Shown here one piece after another: positions 1-10,565 of a stretch of DNA of 64,000 bases. The translations under genes and the position numbers were made by a program. The notes beneath the pieces were generated by a model, which made no database searches, was not told the DNA's origin, and saw only the letters and a list, made by a program, of their open reading frames with translations. The stretch is from Dryas octopetala (lineage: Eukaryota; Streptophyta; Magnoliopsida; Rosales; Rosaceae): positions 12,999,738-13,063,737 of the forward strand of contig OY992833.1 in assembly GCA_963921425.1 (NCBI GenBank). Reading direction: 5' to 3'. The first letter of the stretch is position 1; each line of letters starts with the position of its first letter.

Positions 1-320
1 GGCTACTAATTTGGAGGGCTTCTTTTCAGTTTAGCTCACAAACACCTTTTCTAGCTGGGCCCGTTAGTTTAGGGCCTTTGTAATTTTACATTTTTGTCCT
101 TTGGCCATGTACGGTAGGTTCTAGTTAAAACTTGATTCGTTGGTTTCAATTTTCATTTTTCATTTTTGTTCGATGTTGGTTTTCTCTCTAAGTTGAAGCA
201 ATTATGAGTTTGGATTTGGGAGTGATTTTGTTCAAATCTTGATGTGAATTTGTCGCATTTGTTTGGCTGTAGAGATATGCTTCTTTTCTTGTTTTGTATT
301 TAAAATAAATGGACCTTTAT

Positions 321-354
321 AATAATAATAATAATAATGATGATGATGATAATA
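321..354. repeat. AAT/GAT microsatellite
   Basis: A short trinucleotide tract in which aat units give way to gat units. The first 590 bases are otherwise AT-rich spacer in which I see no gene. Confidence 0.9.
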
Positions 355-589
355 AAAAAGATGTTAAGGGTATGAGGTGAGAAAAATATGGGTATGCTAG
401 ACAATAGACATGTCTAAAAAATTTGTATTTTTTAATTTATATGTAAAAAACTCTATATGATAATTTAAACGTAAACAGCCCAATAAAAAATAAAAGTTCA
501 AAAACCCAGAAATGGAGAAGAAGAAAAAAACTACCGAAAAAAAAAACACCTTCCACGCTTCCAAAGCATCGAATGCACCATTCTTTTCT

Positions 590-1130
590 CACTTTCTTCA
601 GGCTGAGGCCACCATTGAAGATTTCTCAATCTCTGATCTCATCGTATCTTCATCTGCCATTGAAGATTTCTATCAACGCTCCATCTCTTCAAGCCGTCAT
701 CTACTCCCCGACAGCCAGATCCTTCACTGTTCTCTCACTAATCTCTCAAATCTTTCACTCTTGAGTCGCGGTTGGATTGATTTATTGCCGGTTTGCGGGT
801 AAGCTTTATATTTTATATAACTTTCCATTTCTCCCAAATTTTGGGTACCAAGAATATTATTGAAATTTTGTAATTATGTGCAATTACTGGTGATTTTGTG
901 GCTGGGATTTAATCAATGGTAGTTTTAATTTTTTCCGGATTATTAGTCTTGTTATAAATTCATTTGCTTGTACTTTTGTTGCCCATATTGGAAGATATTT
1001 GTCTTAATCCAATGACTTTTGAAGTTTTTTTCTATTAATTTGAATATATTTATGGGGAAAATGAATATTATTGAACTGATCTAACTATGCTTTCACTTTA
1101 GACTCATATATCAATGGAATAAAGTAATTT
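590..1130 (+). pseudogene. Truncated duplicate of the PIN1 parvulin 5'UTR exon and first intron
   Basis: This stretch matches the 5' region of the parvulin gene at about 29940-30660. Both copies share the block gatccttcact, then the run ending gttggatt, then a gt splice donor in the context gcrggtaarctt. Similar intron text follows (gtgcaattact, then aatggtag). The match runs across the exon-intron boundary, so this is a DNA-level duplication and not a retrocopy. No parvulin coding exon follows. An open frame at 512-802 covers part of it but ends at the old splice donor and looks like chance. The copy also has its own internal repeat of ccattgaagatttct. Confidence 0.7.
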
Positions 1131-1860
1131 TATATCATTGGAAGAAACTTACAATTCCAATAAATTATACAAGAAATTACATTAACTTGAAATTGAATTT
1201 GGATGTCTGTAAGGAATTACATTATAGAACTAATTAACCATTTTAACTTATATGTCTGCTAGTTTGGAAATTCATAGCTTTCAGAAACATAAATAAAGTT
1301 TATTTGGATAATCCAAATTGGATAATTATATTTCTTAGATTATAATACTTTGGCATGAGAGTGGGTTGGGAAATGATCAGGTTGGGGTAAGTGAGGTCTT
1401 GATACTTTTTTCTTGATTCTTTTTAACTGATAAATGTCACCATAGATTTAAAATATAGCACACATTAATTACATTGACATAAATCATATTACAATATGAT
1501 GTTCTTTCTAGAGCCCTTGAAGATACATTTCTCAGGGTTTCTTTGTTTTCGGAACTGTTGAAACTTGTTGTTAGGAATGAGATAGAATCAGATTCTGAGA
1601 AGATGTGTATTTGGGTGAAATGCCTTTTCAATCTTTGTTTCCTAGGTTACACCTTTAATCATTGAGGTAAATTTTTGTTCTCTCTTCCATTTCTGCTTGC
1701 TCTTCTTCTGGAGTCATTTCTTGAAATCTAAATTTCAGAAGAAATTTGAATGATCGAGTTTCAAGCGTTTTCAGAGTTATTGTCCATGTTGAGTAATGTT
1801 TCTCTAAATCAAAGTCTTTGTGATAAAAGATCTTAGTCTGCCCATTCCTTGTGCTTGTTC
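1131..1860. other. AT-rich spacer with an unassigned minus-strand frame
   Basis: No confident gene. On the minus strand, 1658-1860 reads as a hydrophilic frame ending in an acidic helix-like stretch (EMTPEEEQAEMEERTK). I do not recognise it; it could be a captured exon or chance. Positions 1462-1500 resemble 2718-2752 (attacat..cataaatcatattacaatat), so a local duplication brackets the LINE fragment that follows. Confidence 0.4.
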
Positions 1861-2440
1861 TCTTGCAAGTTGTTCTTTCTTCATCTGGTCCACAATCCAT
1901 TGGATATTTGGATCCTACTTTTGAGCCTTTTAAGATGATTTGGAAAGCTGGGGTTCCTATCAAAGTGCAAGTTTTCATTTGTCTGGTGGTTCATAGGAGG
2001 ATTAATGCTTGTGACATGCTTCAAGGAAGAAGACCTCTTGCTTGCCTATCACCAGACTGGTGTGTTCTGTGCAAGTGTGAAGGAGAAGTTGTGGATCACA
2101 TCTTCTTGCATTGCTCCTTCACAAGACAATTATGGACTAGACTGCTGGGGGTGTTTGGGGTGAAGTGGGTTTGTCCACATAATTTCTATTATTTATTGGC
2201 TGCAGGTATGGTTCTTGTGGGGAGTATCAAGAAGGCCACAAACCTTTGGAGGTGTGCAAATTTGGATCTCCTGAGGTCTGTTGGTTGGAGCATAATGAGC
2301 AGTGTTTTGAGGGCTAGGCGGAGAAAGTGGTTCTTCTTTGGGATAGAATTAATTGTTTAGCTTCCCTATGGGCTTCCTGCTTTAATCATTTTAGAGATAC
2401 TGCTTTTAGTGTTATTCTCCTTGATTGGGTGTTACTTTAG
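1861..2440 (+). mobile_element. 5'-truncated L1-like LINE, C-terminal end of the ORF2 protein
   Basis: The frame at 1861-2360 carries the zinc-binding domain found at the C-terminus of plant LINE reverse transcriptases (zf-RVT type). Visible motifs are IWKAGVPIKVQVF, HRRINACDMLQGRRP, CVLCKCEGEVVDHIFLHC and LWTRLL. After a frame break the usual tail continues to about 2437 as LASLWAS followed by a FRD block. Endonuclease and polymerase domains are absent, so this is a dead, 5'-truncated insertion. The following 200 bp to the A-rich stretch at about 2625-2660 are probably its 3'UTR and tail. A clear target duplication was not established. Confidence 0.8.
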
Positions 2441-3184
2441 TTTGACTGGTTTTTGCTCTTTTTATGCTAGTTGTTCTTCAGTTTAGCTTGGTTGATGATT
2501 GTGTTTATTATGCTCTTGAGGTCCTGTACTGTGTTGTTTGAGGTTTCAATTGTGGACTGCTGGTCCAGTCTCTTTGTACACTCCCTTTTTATTAATATAT
2601 TCGTTATATTTCCTATCAAAACTAAAAAATAAAAAAAACTTAAAAGAAAATAAAAAACTAAGGAGGTTGGGTTGGATAAATCTACCAATAGGTAAGGATT
2701 TAGAGTTCTTTTCAAAAATAAATTACATTAACATAAATCATATTACAATATAAAAGTATAACACCATAAAAATTAAATAAATGAAAAATTAAGGAGATAG
2801 GGTTGGATAAACCTACCAGGAGTTGTGCTTAGATAATGGTTTAGAGTTTAAGGTTTAATATTCCTACTAATAGTTGTTCTTGAATAAGTCACTTTTGTAT
2901 AGGTCGTGCTTATGGGTCGAACTGAGGAAGACTTAGACTTGAATAATATCTACCAAGAGTTGTACTTGGATAAGTCAACCTGAGGACATTTGGGATAAAC
3001 TTGTACCAGTCTACCTAAGGTATAAGGTAATACTTGGATAGACATTTATGATGGCTAACCATAAAGTTTAGATCATAAGACATGAAGTTGGATGAGTCAC
3101 CTCGAGACAAGTGATTCAGAACCAATTGGACAAGAGACAATGTCTAGGACCCTAGGTCATACGTATGTATGGGTTATAATTTAT
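2441..3184. other. Spacer with LINE tail and short local duplications
   Basis: No gene seen. A block containing ggttggataaa.ctacca occurs at about 2665 and again at about 2797, a local tandem duplication. Text around 3131-3172 (ggacaagagac...tatgtatgggtt) recurs at about 3850-3892. Confidence 0.5.
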
Positions 3185-3713
3185 AGGCTTTTTTACCCAA
3201 ATACCACCTGGACTACATGAGGTGTGCTCTCATACTACTCAAACTTTTTTTCTTGCCAATTTACCACCTGCAGTTATCAATATGTGCCAATTTGCCACCT
3301 GACATCCATTTTTCTGTTAAACCATCAAAAAAGTTTCCAAACTTCCCATTTTGTCCATGAATACAATAAAAAAATAATATTATTTTAAAAACTATTTTTA
3401 AGATATAATTATAAAAAAATAAAAAAATAAAAACTTAAAAACAAAAAAATAGAAAAAGGAAATACCCTTAAAGTCTTTTTTTTTTTTTTTAGTGGGTTTA
3501 CTTAGAACTTTTTTTCAATATTTCAAATGCTTTTATCATATGAATTGACAGAAATACCCTTAAAATAAACAACAAAAAATTTAACTGAAGTGACTGTAGG
3601 TGGTAGATTGGCCAATATGTGAAAATTAAGGTGGTAAATTAACCAAAAAAAAAGTTTGGGTGGTATTTGAGCACGCCCCCTATAGTTCAGGTGGTATTTG
3701 AGTAAAAAAGCCT
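3185..3713. mobile_element. Non-autonomous Mutator-like MITE
   Basis: The ends are inverted repeats: aggcttttttacccaaatac on the left matches the complement of the right end, with similarity extending about 90 bp inward (accacct, then caaactttttt). The flanks are ataatttat on the left and aaaatttat on the right, a 9-bp target duplication with one mismatch. The interior is AT-rich and non-coding. A 9-bp duplication is the signature of Mutator-like elements. Confidence 0.75.
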
Positions 3714-4311
3714 AAAATTTATAAGACATCTCGTGGCAAACAAATTGATTAATGCAGTCTTCATCTACTTTAATCATTCAATCACTTGGGGGAGGGGGGG
3801 GGGGGTGTTTACTGTTGTAGGAAAAATCAATCGCCAATTGGAATATGCCATGTGGACAAGAGACGATGCCTAGAAGGTCATAAGTATGTATGGGTTTTCT
3901 TTTTTTTGGTCAAATAAGTATGTATGGGTTATATGACTAAGTTTGCTATCAGGAGTGTGCTTCTCCAGGGCATGTGAGTCGCACGATGGTTGATGAAATG
4001 TAGAACTGATTCAAATGTAGAGTAATTTACAAACAACTTAGGATCATTTTGTTTTCTGGACACAATTAACTAAAATGCGAAGAGGGAAATTCTTATTTTT
4101 GGTTGGGCCTTTAAACTCTATTTTTTTTAATTGAATTATTTGGTAACTACATTGTAACTTCTAAAAAAGGCATTATTATGACATGACATCTTCCGATTTT
4201 CTTTTGTAATTCTCTTTATTGTTCTTTCATTTTATAACATCTCGGAAATTTTAACCAAACACAAAAAAGTCTCACGCGCTCCTCTTTGAATCTTTTTTTA
4301 AGACAAAGCCA
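3714..4311. other. Spacer upstream of MSRA5, probable promoter region
   Basis: AT-rich, no gene. It contains a G-run near 3789-3807 and a copy of the 3131-3172 text at about 3850. The promoter of the downstream gene should lie here, but I could not pick a TATA box with confidence. Confidence 0.4.
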
Positions 4312-6065
4312 ATGGCTTTTCTTTACAGCAATGTTTCCCTTAGCCGTCTATTAACAACGCTCGTGCTCCTGACAATTCTAGCGGCCGAGAGACGGGTGTG
4401 CATCAGGATCCCGGATCGGATCACTGAAAGCCCAAGGGACCTACCCAACAACCAGTCCTTGAAAACAGCGGTTTTTGCTTTGGGAAGCTTTTGGAGATCT
4501 GAAGCCGTGTTCGGGTGCTTGAAAGGAGTTGTACAGACCACTGTCGGTTATGCTGGTGGATTCAAAACCAACCCTGAGTACAGGAGCTTGGGAGATCATG
4601 CTGAGTCTGTCCAGGTCTCTCTTCCATTTTTCTTTACTTTAGATTTCTATGAATTATTTCCTTTTCTTTTGGGCTCAAATTCACCTGTGCATTTAAGCTT
4701 GAATTAAATAGCATTATCTCAAAGTGGTGTCTGTTCCTTTTTTTCCTTTTTTAAAATGATCAATTGGTATGTTTATATGGGTAATTGTAAAAATTGGACC
4801 AAATAGGATAATATATCTTAGTTGTACAAAATAAGAGTAGATGAATCGCCGCAATTTTTTTCTTTTTAATAGAGGCACCTGAATGACGCTAGTAGGTGAG
4901 GTTACGTTTGATTATGATTGTGTAATTTTTACTTGGTGGGTTTCATAGGAGTTATTGGTGTTCATAGGGGTTATTGGTATATACTTTTTGAAATTCGAAA
5001 TTTTATTCTGTTTGAATGTTTCAGTGACTTGTATAAATGCTTAGCAGGTTGTATATGATCACAGACTGATTAGCTTCAGTCAACTTTTGGAGATTTTCTG
5101 GTCAAGTCATGATTATAGGCAAGTATTTGGGCAAGGTCCTGATGTGGGTAACCAATACAGGTAAAAATTATGACAGCACACAGCAGTTTTTGCATAACAT
5201 CAAACTCATATCTAACAGTCAGAACTCAGAAGTGAAATATTTTTCATATGAAACAGGTCTATAATTTTTACGAATGGAACTGAAGAGTCCAAATTGGCTG
5301 CTGTAAGCAAAGAGAGAGAGCAACCTAAGTCAAAGAGCAGCATTGTGACTACTCAAATCCAACCACTTGGAGCATTTTATCCTGCTGAACCTGAACATCA
5401 GGTGCAACTCAATATTCTTTTCTCTTCTCCCCACAAACTCTTCAGGAGGAATTTTGTTTCAGGTCTTTTTTATTGTAAAAAATTCTTGTTCTTCAAGCAT
5501 GCTTAAGGGGCTGAAGCTCTTTGGAGATGTGAAAAGGAGCTAATAGCATGGTAGGGCCATACATTGGAATTAAATTTTAGTAGACCGGGTTCTGCAAAAT
5601 TTCTTTGTTCAGTTCAAGCTGCTATTTCTGCTAAAGTGTTGATGGAACTGCACCCAACAAATAAAAGAAAGCGAAATTTTCTGATATTCAGTGATTTCCA
5701 TTTGAAGCTAATAGTCTACAGGATGGGTTTAGTAACTTGAAATGGAATCTGTGGTTGACTTGGAAAAATGTGGGTTGATTATTTGCTTATTTATTGTACA
5801 ACTCAGATATACCCTTGCTAGATCCTAATTTTGATGAATGACCGACTGACTCTTATTTAAAATGTAGAAGTTTGAGCTGAAGCGTAGACCATTTCTTCTT
5901 CAACTAATTGGAAACTTGCCTGAAGAGGAACTTGAGAGGTCAAATTTGGCAGCAAAACTGAATAGCTATGCAGCAGAGCTTTGTCCTGGAAAATTTCAGA
6001 AGCAGATTGATGCAAAGATCAATGACATTATTAAGAAAGGATGGCCCATTTTGAGAGACCTGTAG
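4312..6065 (+). CDS. MSRA5: Peptide methionine sulfoxide reductase A5-like (spliced)
   Basis: Four coding exons with GT-AG introns: 4312-4614, 5048-5160, 5257-5401 and 5868-6065 (TAG), joining in frame to 252 residues, close to Arabidopsis MSRA5. Residues 1-25 form a hydrophobic signal-like N-terminus ([12 protein letters not shown]), so the product probably enters the secretory pathway. The MsrA fold follows: [59 protein letters not shown] and [14 protein letters not shown]. The family reduces methionine-S-sulfoxide with the Cys of a GCFWG motif. Here that motif reads GSFW (Ser59), as I recall for plant MSRA5 proteins, so classical catalysis is doubtful. Cys69 and a C-terminal Cys remain. 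The ATG is the first in frame and precedes the signal-like stretch. Confidence 0.9.
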
Positions 6066-7066
6066 CTGGCCATTGCAGTATAACTTTAGATAAACATGCT
6101 CTGCCAAGCTCTTGCGAATGTGCACGATTTGATGTACCTATCAAGTTTAGTTTACGAGAATCCCAATTTGTAGAATAGACAATAGTTGAGTTCATTGATT
6201 GAACTCACCAGTGTTTTATGCCCTATCATTATGTTAGTATCTAGTTTTGCAGGTTTCTTGACCTCCAGTGAAATATAGTATCTGCTGATTACTCATCCGG
6301 AATCTTTGAAGTTATAAATGAATTTGTTATTTTTTGAATTCATGATCCTCTATCTGATTGGCAATTATTTTATTTTTTGTTTGTTGGCACAACACAATGT
6401 CAAATCAATCCACTTAATGTTTGTAATGTTAAAAAAGTCCACCTTTCTTTTTTTTTTTTTTTTACACTACCCCCAAATTGCAACTGGTTTAGACAGTACA
6501 CTACTACGCCAAGGTGTGCCCAAAATTTTTACAGCAACTGGTAAAACCTCCAATGATGCTTTTTCAGTCGAAACAAAACCAGAGAAATGATCCCAAATTT
6601 CGACTCTTCGAGTGTGGAGATCATAGATTCATAATCATAAATTTTTTTCCACTAAACAGGAACATGCAAAGGAGGCCAATTTTGTTCAAAATCACATGTT
6701 TCTTGAAGAAGGCTAAGTTCTGCACCCAAATCATTAATGATTTTAACATGCGCTTTCGGTGGAACAATTCCTGCATCACACATAGTTAGAAAAAATACCA
6801 GCACCAATAGAAGTAGTACATTTCTAAAGAACAAAACCATATTTCTTGTTTGAAGTTTCCCTCGGTATGAGAACACTAGGATTGGTGGGACAACATTAGA
6901 GTGCATCATGTTCTCTTACATACTAAGTGTCTAAGTTTCCAATGGGCTAATCAATGAGGTTCGTGGAGCCTTATAACAATTTTCTTGGAATAAAAGGAAG
7001 TTAATTATAAGAGAAAATGAAGAATAGATTTGCTTGCTCAACATTCCATAGTAATATTTTTAAAAA
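6066..7066. other. MSRA5 3'UTR and spacer
   Basis: The first few hundred bases should be the 3'UTR of the upstream gene. The rest is AT-rich with no convincing ORF. Confidence 0.4.
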
Positions 7067-7625
7067 GAGAAATTACAGATTTGGTCCACTTATTTTATAC
7101 ATAGTTTAATTTTGGTCCACAGTCTTTTTTAAGTTTTGTTTTGATTCACTAATTGTTTCACTTGTTCAATAAAGGTTCAGATTTGTTTTTTCAAATTTGT
7201 CCCGTCTTTTACTCTATTAAATCTCATCCAAATTCAGCAAACATATACTTGTTTTAAAGATATGCATCTCCTCTTTACAACCATATAAAGATCATTCAAA
7301 TCGGAGTTCTAAAACTCAAGATAATTGTCTTCAAAGTAGGGTAACCGAAACTACCAATTTTTCATGAAAAATTTTCAGATTTTTCAAACTTCACCAAACT
7401 TTCAATCTAATACTCCAAATTGGTTCCTATGACTAAAAAAATAATAAAATATAACTTATACTTCAATTATAATTGAAAAAAACACAACCAAAATAATTTA
7501 AAAAGGATCGTGAACCAAAATTGAACTAAGTATAAAATAAGTGGACCAAAATTGAACTTAAAAAAAAATCGTGGACCAAAATTGAACTAGGTATAAAATA
7601 AGTGGACCAAATTTGTAATTTCCTC
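7067..7625. mobile_element. Non-autonomous Mutator-like MITE
   Basis: The left end gagaaattacagatttggtc is inverted at the right end (ggaccaaatttgtaatttcctc), and inverted similarity continues for more than 50 bp. Identical 9-bp flanks ttttaaaaa lie at 7058-7066 and 7626-7634. An internal block (gatatgcatctcctctttac) is shared with the palindromic element at 22168-24055, so the two are related. Confidence 0.8.
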
Positions 7626-7636
7626 TTTTAAAAAAA

Positions 7637-8110
7637 TATAAAAGATTTGTATGGGTGTACTTTGCCATATAAGTAGCCAAGTTTTTTTGTAATTAATATG
7701 ATGAAGATTTCCCTTTTTTTTTTTTTTTATTGGATGATGAAGCTTTTCTTTTACACACATATATTGGTTGTCATTAAAATTGAATAGGAAAAAACGTACA
7801 AGGTCCAACCTAAACAGAATAATTTCTCAATAAATACAATGTGCAAAGCATACACTAACCTAAATAAAATGTACAAAATTGAATATAGTGTAACAAGAAA
7901 ATAATTATAAGACAAAAGAAAAGTTGTGTAAAAGATTTGTATTGGTTTACATTGTTAATTGTATAAGTAGCCAAATATTTTTATAATATGAATTATGATG
8001 AAGATTCCTTTTGTTTTTTATTGGATGATGAAACTTTCCTTTTATAAACATATTGGTTGTCATTCAAATTAAATATAGGTAGGAAAAATGTTCAAACAAT
8101 GTACAAAACA
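7637..8110. repeat. Diverged direct duplication, unit about 290 bp
   Basis: The text at about 7639-7795 (aagatttgta, tataagtagcca, ttggatgatga, atattggttgtcatt) recurs at about 7931-8090 with small indels. The linker at about 7800-7900 (cctaaataaaatgtac and neighbours) also resembles 24550-24690. No coding potential. Confidence 0.65.
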
Positions 8111-8859
8111 TATATGGGTTTTTTTTTTTTAAAGTCCATTTTAAAAAATCTATTGTTCACCCGTTACAGTAAACTACTGTAGCAGCCCAATTTTTAAAAA
8201 TTTAACAGTGTTTTTTTAAAAATGCCATTTTTTTCTTCATTTCAGTGCCAATTGGTAGACAAACTAAAAAAAAAAAAATCATAATTTAGGTATTTTTCAT
8301 TTCATAAACATGTTAAATAATAACCAACATAAAATACAAAAAATCAAGATGAGACATTCATAAACTTTTGCGTTTTAATAGTAACAATAACAATAACAAT
8401 AAATTAGAGAATATAATTTAAACCTAATACAATCCTTGTGAAAGCATAAACAACCAAATAAATTTGTAACGACCATAGCCTCACTTACATATTGTAATAG
8501 ACAAATTGATTAATCAGATCCACATCCACATATTAGACCCACAAATAAACTTGTGTAACCAAACAGATCACCGGGATCCTCAGATCCACGACCCGCACCA
8601 TCTCTGGTTGCCACGATACGCACGGTGGCTGCCCGGCCCCAATCAAAATACAAAACACCACAAAACTCAACAATTAACTTGAAAATGGTTTTTGGGAGTC
8701 AAATTGGACAGAATGTATGAAATCCACCACCAACCTGAAATTCAACAGATTCAACAACCAACAATGGTTACTGGTGCTGTACAGATCATTCATTGGTTGA
8801 AACTGTCAAGCTTCTCCAGACCTTCAATGAATGAGACACCAAACAAAGGCTTTGTAGAA
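8111..8859. other. Spacer before element 1
   Basis: AT-rich to about 8560, including (aacaat)n near 8385-8402. There is a short GC-rich island at 8570-8640. No gene supported. Confidence 0.4.
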
Positions 8860-9924
8860 TGTTGATACAAATTCACGTAAGGTAGATGCAACAACTTAGA
8901 TAAGCTGATCTGGCTGATCAGGTGTTTCGCTGGATGATGAAGTGGATGCTGGTTGAGATCTTCCTGCAGACAAAAACAAGATCAAAGGAGATGGACCGGT
9001 GTGGTACCAGCCAAACACACTCCGATGATGAAATCAGTGATGGTGTTTGGTGGTGGGTGAGGAAGAACAAAGGAAGAACTTGGGAGAATGGGAAGAACAA
9101 GGCAAATGTTCTGGATTATTCTCAGCAAGTTGGGTAGGCTTTTTGGTGGATGGGAATGCAAGTGTTTTTGCGTGTGTATTGGTAGATTGCTAGATGCCTC
9201 ATTTTGTGCATATATGGTGTCTTATATAGGCAAAGGAAGACTTAATGATTAAGTTACCTGCATGTGAATGAATGGTTGCCAGAGATCCACGCACCTGGTC
9301 AGGCCTAGTTGCATGTTCAGCTGCTTGCTTCCTCAGCATTCAATGCTGCATTGAATGCCCCATTAAATGCAAGGTTGGGAGGTTCAGATAAACTGCTCCA
9401 GTAGTCATGAATGCAAGCCTGATATTCTATCTGTCAGAAGATTGTGTCAGGTGCATTCAAGTGAGGCGGTTCGTCCCGGCGTGATCTTCCTGGGAATGGC
9501 GGCGGAGAGCCGAGCCGAGCCGATACGAATGCATGTTCTCATGTGAAGACACGGAATTCACGTGTGGTCGGATCGGACATGGGATCCCAGGCCGAGCCGG
9601 TCCCATAGATTGGGGTCCTCCCGAGCCCTAACTGGTCGACGCCAGAGCTCGAAGGAGACTATCTCCTGTGCCGAGCCGAACCGAACCGAGATGATCGTGG
9701 GGAGATGGACACTCGATCCCTTAGAAGATCATCGGTTCGGCTCGGACCGAACATGGAAGGCCCGGTGTGGAGATCTGGTCCGAGTTTGGCAGAGGCGATG
9801 CTGAGTGATGATGACGTGGAGGTCAAAGTTTGATCACTGAGAGTCAACCCCGAGGTGGATGTTGACCAGCCACGTGTCGAGCTGTGATTGGCTGTTCGAA
9901 TCGATGTGGATTTTCCCACAAACA
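8860..9924 (-). repeat. Element 1, 3' LTR
   Basis: 1065 bp, starting tgttgatacaaattcacg and ending cccacaaaca on the plus strand. It matches 20020-21084 except at four sites. It contains short palindromic cggctcgg-type motifs shared with element 2. Confidence 0.95.
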
Positions 9925-9943
9925 GGAGTCCCCCAGCTTCCGA
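9925..9943 (-). other. Element 1 polypurine tract
   Basis: Immediately inside the 3' LTR. On the minus strand it reads gaagctgggggactcc, the expected purine-rich primer site for plus-strand synthesis. The same text precedes the 3' LTR of element 2 (61283-61298). Confidence 0.75.
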
Positions 9944-10225
9944 TCCGAACGGGCAGTGGTGGATTGGAAGTTGAAGTGTAATCCCAAAGATGGCGTGTTC
10001 GCCTGATCCGAGCCGATCCCCGCAAGCCCACGTTCCCGAAGATCCGGGCACATGGCGACTTGTGATTGGTCAGAATATCTCTGGGACAGGTGAAGGGACG
10101 TTTGATTTCTGCATGGGGGAACGTAAGGGTCACCTCGTTATGGGTATTTTTGAATGCTTGACAGGTGTCAAGATCTGGCATGTGAAGCGCCAGAAATGAA
10201 GGGCTGAGATTTGATTTGCATGGGG

Positions 10226-10233
10226 TATAAAAG
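10226..10233 (+). promoter_or_regulatory. TATA box of the antisense additional ORF
   Basis: tataaaag in the context ggggtataaaaggcccc, about 340 bp upstream of the aORF start. The equivalent box is kept in element 2 (60986-60993, minus strand) in the same context. A CT-rich 5' leader follows. A possible 5'UTR splice donor (gtaagtg near 10439) is also present in both copies. Confidence 0.7.
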
Positions 10234-10565
10234 GCCCCCTTTCTCCTTCTTCCTGTTCACTTTCCAGTTTTCCAGAAATCTCCACTCTCTCTCTCTGCGA
10301 ATCCTCTCCTCCACCGCGAGTCCTCCTCTATCTCCGTCGTCAGTGCAGCAGTCCGGCCGCAGTTCCGACCGAGCGTGGCCGTAGGCGAGGATGGTCTGAG
10401 TGTGTGAGGGGTGGAGACTTTGGGCGGAGGAAAACCAGTAAGTGATTCTCCTCACTTTTGAGTTTTTGTATTTTCGGGTTTTTGGGTGTGTGTTCTTGGT
10501 GTTCTTGAGAGGGACTGCTTTTTGATCCAAAAAGCAAGAGAGAGAAAAGTGAGAAAGTGTTTATA

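Noticed and set aside
8770..8859. A minus-strand frame (KPLFGVSFIEGLEKLDSFNQ, stop) that continues across the element 1 insertion site to 21085-21130, suggesting an interrupted gene.
   Set aside because: Only about 45 codons, partly poly-A derived, and no recognisable protein; chance is likely.
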